Shown in pieces: positions 8,589-15,448 of a DNA stretch of 16,134 bases. Numbering within the stretch: position 1 is the first letter of the stretch; every line of letters starts with the position of its first letter. A program made the translations under genes and the position numbers. A model generated the notes under the pieces. The model was not told where the DNA came from, did no database searches, and saw nothing but the letters and a program-made list of their open reading frames with translations. Origin of the DNA: an uncultured Chitinophaga sp. GTDB lineage: Bacteria > Bacteroidota > Bacteroidia > Chitinophagales > Chitinophagaceae. The DNA is taken from contig NZ_CALEJS010000038.1 of the NCBI RefSeq assembly GCF_937898475.1, positions 1-16,134 on the forward strand, given 5' to 3'.

Positions 8589-10461
8589 CAAAAAGGTAAG
8601 TTAAACTAGTTTCAGTACCCAAATTCGTAATGGCATTGTCCGCACTTAGATTGCTAGCAAACCTTTGGGCGATGATCGATTTTGATATTTTATCCTTTGC
8701 TACACCAACGCTATTGTCGCCACTAAGAATTTGCTTCATAATGGCATAAGCAATTTTTTCAGCAGGATCGGTCCAGTTATGAAAGTGCGTATCAATGTTG
8801 GTGATCGCATTCTGATAATCGGTTAGGGCTTGTACTCCTTCATCCTGCTTTTGCTCCAGAAGGGCCTCCAATACGGATTTAAAAAACAGCTTTCTTAATT
8901 TAAGAGACATCGCAATACAATATTCCAAGGTCCAATGCGAACTGACATACGATTGAACGACCTGGCCATTGTGTTTTGTAGTGACCGACAGTCTTTTAGC
9001 CGCTATTTTGGCTGTTACCTCGGCAACGGTAATTGGCCTAGTAATGTTGGCGCCCGGGTTGGCAGGATCCGGCACGGTCATCATCTCTCCCGCCTCAAAT
9101 GGTTTGACATCGACATCAGTAATCAACGCCACCTTGTATGCCATTTGCCCCGGGCCCCTTCGCTTGAAAATATTGGCGTACCGCAGAAAGGCGGTGCTTG
9201 CGATATTGATGACCGATACTCCCTTTTGGGTAAGATTAATGCCAATTTTTCTTGCCAGCTCCGGCAGTAACAATTCCTCGGCCCATCCCTCTACCAAGAC
9301 CACTCCACGGGCAAAAAACAAATTTGCCTTCGTGGTATCTAAAAACCGCTGCAAGAAAGTGTAGTCCGTAGGTTCCAACATGGTTGCGGCTTTCCCCATG
9401 GGAAACACCGCGCCGCCTTGACAAATAATGAGATTTTCCAGGTTTATTTTAGAGCCGATGTTGGGACTGTGTGTGGTAAATATCAGTTGTACATTCTTGG
9501 CGGTTGCTTCCTTTTGCAGGGCCTCCACGACCTGCATCTGGACCTGCGGGTGCAGGTGCGCCTCAATTTCCTCTACCAGTCCCAGACGAAGCCCATCCCA
9601 GCCCACTTTTTCCAGATGCAACAACTCGGCTGCAATACAGAGAAGGTTATGGCTCCCGAGCCCCAAGTTGACGCCACCATCAAAAAGCAGGGATAATGAT
9701 TCGAGTATATTCTTAAGATCCTGACTCGTCATCGTAAAATGCGTCTTTTTGCCGGAGAACTGCTCAAGATAAGTATCCATCACCGTCTTGAGTGCCATCC
9801 CTCCCAGATCGGCGGCGGCAAGGGCGCTACCATCGGCCTTCTGGCCTTTGAAGTAGGCAGCTACCTCTTTGTTTAATTCTTGCGATAGGGTAACCAGTCT
9901 ATGGCCTTGTTTATCCTTAAATGCCTCGTGGCTGTGCAGGATCTGGGAGAGGCGAGAATTTCTGCGGGAGGAAAGCTCATTTTCCGCATCGCGCAAGGGT
10001 CTTAAGTAAATGGCCTTTATTTTATCTCGCACTTCCGCACTGAGTATATGTCCTTCATCATCAGCCCCGGCCTTTACGTCGGCAGGGAAGATTCGTTCCG
10101 AAGACCTAGAGACATCTAAAAAGACCTTTAAAAAGGGGGCATTCTTAACCGCATCCCATCCTAAGAATTCAGTGAAATTTTTGGCTTCCTCATCGGTAAG
10201 CCCCTCAAAAATACACTCGACTCGTAGCTGGGTGGAATTGCCAAAGAAGTCGTCATGTTCAATCTTTATCCAGTCAACGCTATGGGTTTTAAGCACCAGC
10301 TTTATAGCGTCAATTATGGCCGTTTTACCGGAATCATTTTCTCCGATCAATAGGGTCAGACCTTGGTTAAAGGTAACTGTAAGGTGGGGGGTGGTGAGAT
10401 CCATGGGGCCAGCATTCCCAAACTTTCGAAAATTCCAAAGCCGTAGCTGTGACAAAAACAT
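8560..10461 (-). CDS. gajA: OLD-family ATPase-Toprim nuclease (GajA-like)
   Basis: The 633-aa protein joins an ABC-type ATPase to a C-terminal Toprim nuclease, the class 2 OLD / GajA layout. Visible motifs are Walker A GENDSGKT (40-47), a signature region LGLGSHNLLCIAAE (266-279), Walker B LGLVEEIEAHLHP (293-305) and the switch His in TTHSP (331). The Toprim acids are E391 in LVEGWAEEL, and D449 and D451 in TDVDV. GajA assembles as a multimer, cuts DNA at its Toprim site, and is controlled by nucleotide binding. The frame is open to an ATG at 10539, but the first 26 residues include a relic of the upstream nuclease pseudogene. The OLD fold begins at MFLSQLRLWNFRKFG, so I start at 10461. A strong Shine-Dalgarno sequence is absent. 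Confidence 0.87.
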   Translation of the reverse strand: MFLSQLRLWNFRKFGNAGPMDLTTPHLTVTFNQGLTLLIGENDSGKTAIIDAIKLVLKTHSVDWIKIEHDDFFGNSTQLRVECIFEGLTDEEAKNFTEFLGWDAVKNAPFLKVFLDVSRSSERIFPADVKAGADDEGHILSAEVRDKIKAIYLRPLRDAENELSSRRNSRLSQILHSHEAFKDKQGHRLVTLSQELNKEVAAYFKGQKADGSALAAADLGGMALKTVMDTYLEQFSGKKTHFTMTSQDLKNILESLSLLFDGGVNLGLGSHNLLCIAAELLHLEKVGWDGLRLGLVEEIEAHLHPQVQMQVVEALQKEATAKNVQLIFTTHSPNIGSKINLENLIICQGGAVFPMGKAATMLEPTDYTFLQRFLDTTKANLFFARGVVLVEGWAEELLLPELARKIGINLTQKGVSVINIASTAFLRYANIFKRRGPGQMAYKVALITDVDVKPFEAGEMMTVPDPANPGANITRPITVAEVTAKIAAKRLSVTTKHNGQVVQSYVSSHWTLEYCIAMSLKLRKLFFKSVLEALLEQKQDEGVQALTDYQNAITNIDTHFHNWTDPAEKIAYAIMKQILSGDNSVGVAKDKISKSIIAQRFASNLSADNAITNLGTETSLTYLFDAIRYAASN

Positions 10462-10494
10462 AGGGGTGGTTATTTCTGTAAATATAACGAAAAT

Positions 10495-10906
10495 CAAAAA
10501 TTGAATTCCTTTCTCTCTCTTAAGGCTTTCGGGTAGCATCTAGGGTATATCCAGTAGCCGAAAAAAATAACCTGATTCAGCATTAATTTCTATTAATGAG
10601 CCAGCTAATTTATCCAGCAGGCCTGTTTACCCTACTATTATACTTCGTATGATCTTTGGCTTCTACGGCAATAATTGTATCATTATCGACACTGAATAAA
10701 CTTACATCAATCAGATGTAGGTTTTCATCAAAAGTTCCTTTCATTCCCTTATCTCACATAATTTTTTGTTCAGGATACAATATTTTCAGCACTGCGCTGA
10801 CAATCAATTCATAGGACTGCCCTTCCTTATTTGGATAATAGCCAAAAAGATCATGGAACAAATTGTCAATTTCAGAACGTCTATAGTTCGGTAACTTGTG
10901 ATCCAT
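10495..10906 (-). pseudogene. Decayed PD-(D/E)XK (Mrr-like) nuclease
   Basis: From an ATG at 10906 the minus strand reads MDHKLPNYRRSEIDNLFHDL and continues through SYELIVSAVLKILYPEQKIM to an in-frame TGA at 10754-10756. Reading on in the same frame gives HLIDVSLFSVDNDTIIAVEA followed by K. This matches the D...ExK core of a PD-(D/E)XK nuclease (Asp codon at 10708, Glu codon at 10663). Around 10618 the homology shifts frame to LDKLAGSLIEINAESGYFF. At the T7 run (A7 on the given strand, 10561-10567) it shifts again to FSATGYTLDATRKP. A last piece, LKREKGIQFL, sits in the frame of the gajA upstream extension. One nonsense change plus at least three frame changes make this a relic of a restriction-type endonuclease, not a sequencing slip. 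No other gene occupies this interval. Confidence 0.7.
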
Positions 10907-10948
10907 ATTTATAACTTGTTGAAATTGTGAAGAGGCGGATCAGGTAAA

Positions 10949-11320
10949 TCATCTAAAATCCAAATATTTTTTAAATGGCTTGGCTAATTCTAAATCCGGT
11001 ACCCAACGAATACCTCTAAAACTTTTGCCTTCATAAGATCTGATGTGCTTAGCAATATCTGGTCCGAAAAGAAAATTCGCTTCTTGTTCAAACGCCGCAA
11101 TATCTTCCCATTCCATCTCCATGCGAGTAGCGCCTTCCGATTCTGCGCCTGTTGTTTTCCAATATTCCTCAAAATCTTTGTAGAATTTATATCTTCTATC
11201 GAACAATTCGTCCCTCCTTTTTTTTACACCCAATTTATAATTTGATACACTAACAGCCACTGCGCCAATAGCTACCACTGGGGTTAAACATGCCGAAATT
11301 ATTTTGATTAGCTCTTCCAT
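10949..11320 (-). CDS. Small membrane-anchored protein, likely frameshifted end
   Basis: I do not recognise a named family. The protein (123 aa from the ATG at 11320; a further ATG lies 12 codons upstream) starts MEELIKIISACLTPVVAIGA, continuing as a single hydrophobic helix to about residue 27. A basic stretch (KKRRDELFDRRYKFYKDFEE) and a soluble tail follow. This is a common layout for small accessory membrane proteins with unknown roles. The present stop (10949-10951) follows an A6 run (T6 on the given strand, 10967-10972). Removing one base there would extend the end as FKNIWILDDLPDPPLHNFNK plus L and stop at 10909-10911, only two bases before the ATG of the nuclease pseudogene. I infer that the two genes once formed an operon and that this one is truncated. 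Function unknown. Confidence 0.5.
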   Translation of the reverse strand: MEELIKIISACLTPVVAIGAVAVSVSNYKLGVKKRRDELFDRRYKFYKDFEEYWKTTGAESEGATRMEMEWEDIAAFEQEANFLFGPDIAKHIRSYEGKSFRGIRWVPDLELAKPFKKYLDFR

Positions 11321-11423
11321 TTTTAATGATTGATTGTTTTTAAAATGGTTGTACAATTTAACTCAAAATGTTTTAATGACTAAAGTCACCAACGAACATT
11401 TGCAGACCAGTTATTTTGACTTC

Positions 11424-11449
11424 AAAGTGGAAATGTCACAAACCACTTT
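11424..11449. other. Stem-loop between TPR-PIN gene and membrane protein
   Basis: Inside the 134-base gap downstream of the 1134-aa gene, AAAGTGG (11424-11430) and CCACTTT (11443-11449) form a perfect 7-bp stem with a 12-base loop. A second short pair, TGACT/AGTCA, lies nearby at about 11376-11387. The hairpin is downstream of the TPR-GreAB-C-PIN gene, so it could act as a transcript end or processing site. It could also be an operator for the genes read leftwards after it. There is no uridine tract, so a classical intrinsic terminator is not shown. Confidence 0.25.
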
Positions 11450-11490
11450 CATGTTGATGGACTAGTTCACCTTCTCCGGCTAACTAATTC

Positions 11491-14400
11491 CTATACTGTA
11501 CCTGAAATCATCAGTTGTATTAACTCGTTGATGTCATCATACATGTGACCCATCAATTTAAACTCTCTTCGAATGGCTTTGATAAAACTGTCAAGCTGGT
11601 GGCGGTTCATTCCATGTTTGACCGTTTTCATGATCTGTAGGGAATATAACCCTTTATCATTTGTTTTTAAAAAGGGAGTAAGATACAGTTCCTTTAAAAA
11701 TTTTGCGGCCACCTCAATCACTTCAATGTTCCCATGAACGCTAAATTGCAAGTTCTCAACGCAAGTGAGATAATAATTTTCCTTTCCAGCAAGAAAATCG
11801 AAAAATTCGTTTCTAAGAGTATCGTAGGAGATGTTAATCCCTAAATAATTTGATTTCAATAAATATCTGTACAAAGAGGTAGTCACTTTTTCCGGATGAT
11901 ATGTTAAGAGATACTTTTCCGGATTAACTATATTGCGGTATAAACCATTGTTTACCTTAAAAAGGAATAGTGTACTATCACTACTGATTAATCTAGTGTT
12001 TTCCCTTGAAGAGACGAACATATAATCTGTCAACATTTCGGTGGAAACATCTGTTGCAATATCTTCGTTTTTTCTTAGTTTGGGCACTATGTCCAGCTTT
12101 TCTTTGACCAAATCAACGATACAATGTTCCTCGATCCAGCTCATTAGTGATTGCAAAAATCTAATTTTTGCCATTTTTTGATCTTCACTCACGAAATTCT
12201 TGTACACACTTTCATGGGTGATAAGTACACTCATTGAGTCCTCCGTCGAAAACTTCAGGGTGGTAAGGTCGTTTTCAATTTCCTTTTGAATGAGTGTTGA
12301 TATTAGAAACTTATGTTTAGGCGTAATCTCAAATTGCTTACACAGATCATAAAATAGAATCAGCGTGCTGAAGTCAAGTGAAAACTGCTTATGGGACTCT
12401 GGATCTATTTTTGCAGTTAATCCGTTTGGAATGGTCGTGAATTTATACTTCGTATCATTAGTTAAGTAGAAGTAGGCTTCGATATGATTTTGTCTAAAAA
12501 GATGCTTTGTTATTTCTGTAAACCCAATTCTATAATTTATATAATCAGTGAGCAATTTTTCGTTCGCCTCTTTTTCAAGTGTACCTCTTGCACCAAATTG
12601 ATGAATTAAAGCTTGTTCAAATTCTGCGGCTGTCGCCGCCGCCGGCAATTTAAATTTCTGGATCCCCAGTTCGTTTAAAGGATTTTCCGCCTCGTCAATA
12701 ATTTCACGAAATAAATTTGTCGCATCATTAAATATCTCAATGATTTCAACTGATACAATGTCTTCAAAAACCTTAGCTTGTCTGGTAAATGTTTCACCCT
12801 TTTTCCTTCCGATCAATTCTCCTTGAAATCCTTCTGCCTTACTAATAAATTGCTTCTGGGGCTTTCCATTTATGTCTAAGATCACCCAAGCTCCGAGTTT
12901 TACTTCATCAAAATAGTCAAAAAACTCTTTGAACATTAATGAGTTTGCAAAGTACGCAGATCGTGCTATTGTATTTAAGGGATTTGATGCAAGATCGTAT
13001 AGTATTGCAAATGCTTTTTCTTTAATTCCCGTCCTAAGCAATAGTCCACTAATATTAACACCGATCTTCTCGTTTTCATACTTTACCTTGAGTGCATCAG
13101 CGATTCGCTCAATTTCTTTGACATTTTTCTTGTTCTCCAGCACACTTAAGTAAGCGAGAATGTATCTCTCATTTTCTGGGAATTTCTCAATTAGAAATTT
13201 ATCTACCTCCTCCAAGTTGTCTAAATCACTAATCTCAGTGTAAAGATTATGCTCAAATCCGGCAAACAGCTCGTTCGCACTCTGACTGTTTGTCCTCCAA
13301 AAGCGAAGTAGCCTAAGCAGCTCTTGGTATCTCCCGCGTTCATCGTCTTCTTTATCCAATAATTGCTGATACAAAGAGTGGATATAGAAGTATAGAATAT
13401 CCGATATTTCTTCTTTATTTATGAAGCTATCCAAATAGTTAATAGCATCTCCCCGTTTCCCGATGCTGATTAGGCTTTCGGCTAATACTCCCTTCCATGG
13501 GACATCTAACTCATCACTTGATTTTAACTCGTTTAATTTTTCAAATAATTCAGGGGAAAACCGCTCGCGCAGATAACGTATTCTATAGCATACTTGAAAC
13601 AAATCTCGTATTGTAGGGCTAGTAAAGGTTTTTTGATTGATTAGCGAATAATATTCTTTGGGTTCCTCCTCAGTAGAGGTTTCAAATAAGGCGCGCAAAC
13701 AGGTATTTAGAATGTTAAACGTGGAAACTCTATCGAGCGCTTCAAGACGCGAAAGGTATCTATTAAATGTTTTCTTTAAAGCTATCTTGTCGCCAACAAA
13801 GTACTGACATAAGAACTTTAATAAAAGGAAATCCTTATTAATTAGTTCTCCGTTTTCTTCGTACAGTGTTAGATAACGGAGGCTCTTCGCATATTCTCTG
13901 TTGCGTATCAGTAATTGACATACAGCTGCTGTATACTCCCAAGTCTGTTTGGGCAATTTTTCATAATGTTCGACCAAGTCTGAGAGATACTTTCCTTTAT
14001 TTGTAAGTTCCTTCAGGTTGTATAACAGAAATGTTTGATGATAAAGATTGTCACTTATTTCTGTACTCTGTAAAGTATCAATGTATTTTTCAAGAATTAT
14101 AATGACTTCGGTCAGTTCCTGATTTATTTCAGGAACAAAGCCCTCATGAAATAACTGCTTTTCATGATGTTTTTGCACGAAGTCATTATATCTGGTATCG
14201 ATAACCATTAACCACCTGTCTTGGTTATCAAAGGTCAGATTGCTGCTGAGGGTCAAACAATCCTTATAATCGATTCCAAACATTGTAATTTCTTCTTTAC
14301 TCTCGATAATACGTTTTTCTAGAAAATGATGAAGCACATTTAGTTGAAACGCTGAATTTTTGAATACCGGGGTAGGTATTTCTTTAATAAACGCCAAAGG

Positions 14401-14895
14401 GTTGGCTGCTAGCACTAGCTTACAGAACTGAGCAGTAGCATTGTATTCGTCATACTGTAGAATAGAGTCGGCTAGTTCAATTGCTTTACCCGAATCTTTT
14501 AAATTGACATAGGCGAGTAACGCATTTTGTTGTAGTATCTTGTCATTTCGATCTAATTGATAAGCTCTTAAAAAGTCGGAGAATACTTCAGCGGGGCTCG
14601 AATTAGTCTGTACCTTTTTACACAGCGCCTTTAAATAATACAATCTACTTTGAACCTTTTCCTTTCGGCCAGCGTCAAGTGCATTCACTCGTTCCTCAAG
14701 GTTTTCCAGTAAATTGAATGCAGTTTTGGGTTTAAAACCTTTTATTAGGCCTTCAATACTCTTTAATTGCTCATTGTATTCCTGCAGTAACGTAGAGAGA
14801 TACTCAAATACCTGGCTTAAATTATCGCCGATATGAACAGCACCACCATCTGTGTTGATTGTCCCCTGGTTGAGGTTTTTATTTTCCATAGTCAT
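11491..14895 (-). CDS. TPR-GreAB-C-PIN conflict-system protein with N-terminal amyloid-like motif
   Basis: This 1134-aa protein has four visible parts. Residues 4-25 form a Gly/Asn-rich motif (core LNQGTINTDGGAVHIGDN) that matches the C-terminus of the upstream small protein. Residues about 30-660 are a long series of helical pairs of TPR type. Residues about 665-722 resemble a GreA/GreB C-terminal (FKBP-like) domain, with FQGELIGRKKGETF. Residues about 835-985 look like a PIN nuclease with acidic positions D841 (SLDFSTLILF), E872 (IQKEIEND), D957 (MLTDYMF) and D973 (LISSDSTLFLF). A helical tail follows. The TPR-GreAB-C-PIN combination has been proposed from comparative genomics as a conflict system: the GreAB-C part would contact RNA polymerase and the PIN part would cut RNA. 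The start overlaps the upstream gene by 17 bases; Met3 is an alternative start. No ATPase motif is seen. Confidence 0.75.
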   Translation of the reverse strand: MTMENKNLNQGTINTDGGAVHIGDNLSQVFEYLSTLLQEYNEQLKSIEGLIKGFKPKTAFNLLENLEERVNALDAGRKEKVQSRLYYLKALCKKVQTNSSPAEVFSDFLRAYQLDRNDKILQQNALLAYVNLKDSGKAIELADSILQYDEYNATAQFCKLVLAANPLAFIKEIPTPVFKNSAFQLNVLHHFLEKRIIESKEEITMFGIDYKDCLTLSSNLTFDNQDRWLMVIDTRYNDFVQKHHEKQLFHEGFVPEINQELTEVIIILEKYIDTLQSTEISDNLYHQTFLLYNLKELTNKGKYLSDLVEHYEKLPKQTWEYTAAVCQLLIRNREYAKSLRYLTLYEENGELINKDFLLLKFLCQYFVGDKIALKKTFNRYLSRLEALDRVSTFNILNTCLRALFETSTEEEPKEYYSLINQKTFTSPTIRDLFQVCYRIRYLRERFSPELFEKLNELKSSDELDVPWKGVLAESLISIGKRGDAINYLDSFINKEEISDILYFYIHSLYQQLLDKEDDERGRYQELLRLLRFWRTNSQSANELFAGFEHNLYTEISDLDNLEEVDKFLIEKFPENERYILAYLSVLENKKNVKEIERIADALKVKYENEKIGVNISGLLLRTGIKEKAFAILYDLASNPLNTIARSAYFANSLMFKEFFDYFDEVKLGAWVILDINGKPQKQFISKAEGFQGELIGRKKGETFTRQAKVFEDIVSVEIIEIFNDATNLFREIIDEAENPLNELGIQKFKLPAAATAAEFEQALIHQFGARGTLEKEANEKLLTDYINYRIGFTEITKHLFRQNHIEAYFYLTNDTKYKFTTIPNGLTAKIDPESHKQFSLDFSTLILFYDLCKQFEITPKHKFLISTLIQKEIENDLTTLKFSTEDSMSVLITHESVYKNFVSEDQKMAKIRFLQSLMSWIEEHCIVDLVKEKLDIVPKLRKNEDIATDVSTEMLTDYMFVSSRENTRLISSDSTLFLFKVNNGLYRNIVNPEKYLLTYHPEKVTTSLYRYLLKSNYLGINISYDTLRNEFFDFLAGKENYYLTCVENLQFSVHGNIEVIEVAAKFLKELYLTPFLKTNDKGLYSLQIMKTVKHGMNRHQLDSFIKAIRREFKLMGHMYDDINELIQLMISGTV

Positions 14896-14956
14896 CTCCT
14901 ATTCTAAAGTCGCCGCCGCCTGTGCTTACATCACCCGTGTTTACGTTCTTACTGTT
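14821..14956 (-). other. Paired amyloid-like motifs across a gene junction
   Basis: Two copies of one protein motif are encoded almost back to back in different frames: residues 104-125 of the 128-aa protein (bases 14891-14956) and residues 4-25 of the 1134-aa protein (bases 14821-14886). The consensus is NxKN(V/L)NxGx(V/I)xTxGGx(F/V)xIGD, with 10 identities in 22 aligned positions and no gap. The DNA of the two copies is much more diverged than the protein, so the likeness is not a recent tandem duplication. Matching motifs at an effector C-terminus and a receptor N-terminus are the hallmark of bacterial amyloid signalling sequences (BASS). Amyloid behaviour here is inferred. Confidence 0.6.
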
Positions 14957-15265
14957 GGTTATGGTACTTCCCGTTTTGGGTATCTTTGCCAGGATCTCGG
15001 AAAGGAAGGCTTCATGCCTTGGATCGTCTTGGACTGCATTCTCCACAATAGAGTTTACAATTTTTTGCCGCTCAGGATCATTTGGTGTTTCAATCAGGTT
15101 TTCTAGGGCTTTCTTCGGTTTGTCATCTTTAAAAAATAGTGATTTTATCCAAGAGATTGCTCCTTCGCTAATCTTTCCTGCACTAGTTTCAGTGGCCTTT
15201 TCTAATCCCTTAGTTGCCAATGAAATTAAAAATGCAGTAAGTGCTGTTGTGGTAATAGGCTCCAT
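14879..15265 (-). CDS. Putative Bell-type death effector with C-terminal amyloid-like motif
   Basis: This 128-aa protein opens with a hydrophobic helix (MEPITTTALTAFLISLATKG). It continues as an all-helical domain to about residue 96, including SEGAISWIKSLFF and a PNDPERQKIV segment, and ends with a Gly/Asn-rich tail (104-125, core VNTGDVSTGGGDFRIGDD). The layout of a helical N-terminus with a membrane-prone first helix followed by a short amyloid motif is that of Bell domains. These are the bacterial analogues of fungal HeLo/HELL pore-forming effectors, usually encoded next to a receptor carrying the same motif. Here the next gene downstream carries that motif at its N-terminus and overlaps this one by 17 bases. 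I infer a membrane-disrupting effector activated by templating. The Bell assignment is by pattern, not a confirmed domain match. It could instead be an EAD-type adaptor. Confidence 0.55.
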   Translation of the reverse strand: MEPITTTALTAFLISLATKGLEKATETSAGKISEGAISWIKSLFFKDDKPKKALENLIETPNDPERQKIVNSIVENAVQDDPRHEAFLSEILAKIPKTGSTITNSKNVNTGDVSTGGGDFRIGDDYGK

Positions 15266-15448
15266 GTGATCGTAATTTAGAACCTGAAATTAAGGAAAAT
15301 ATGAATGGTAATAAAAAGGTTATGGTTTTGAATTTTCTACCCTAAATCATATATTTAGATATTAAAGGAATAGGGTACCATTACACGTTTTAAGATTTAG
15401 AATAAAAAAAGTGCACTATCGATTTGGTGTGCAATATCCCTTAATTCA
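15266..15448. promoter_or_regulatory. Divergent promoter region, effector module / metallopeptidase
   Basis: This is a very AT-rich 183-base gap between two divergently transcribed genes, so promoters for both must lie here or upstream. I could not find a convincing Bacteroidota -33/-7 pair (TTTG / TAnnTTTG) on either strand. CGATTTG at about 15420-15426, some 25 bases before the metallopeptidase start, is only a partial -7 match. No Shine-Dalgarno sequence is seen before either ATG. The region holds the inverted repeat listed separately. Confidence 0.45.
15342..15358. promoter_or_regulatory. Inverted repeat, possible operator
   Basis: CTAAAT (15342-15347) and ATTTAG (15353-15358) form perfect 6-base arms around a 5-base spacer, in the middle of the divergent intergenic region. 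The centre-to-centre spacing of about one helical turn suits a dimeric repressor. The arms are AT-rich, so a chance palindrome is a real alternative. No regulator gene is adjacent. Confidence 0.25.

Noticed and set aside
8220..8609. 129-codon plus-strand ORF opposite the gajB start
   Set aside because: Covers helicase motifs I to Ib on the other strand; product is unremarkable and there is no promoter or neighbour logic.
10010..10504. 164-codon plus-strand ORF opposite the gajA 5' part
   Set aside because: The minus strand here encodes the Walker A region of an OLD nuclease; the Ser-rich product is typical of an antisense shadow.
10462..10539. 26-residue N-terminal extension of the OLD nuclease
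   Set aside because: The extension contains LKREKGIQFL, a tail piece of the upstream nuclease relic, and precedes the normal OLD start MFLSQLRLWNF; treated as not part of the protein.
14821..14956. Paired GG-IGD motifs as a simple DNA tandem repeat
   Set aside because: Codons differ widely between the two copies and they lie in different frames; the likeness is at the protein level, not a fresh DNA duplication.
14852..15269. 84- and 115-codon plus-strand ORFs opposite the 128-aa gene
   Set aside because: Antisense to the small effector gene, whose overlap with the 1134-aa gene and shared motif favour the minus strand.
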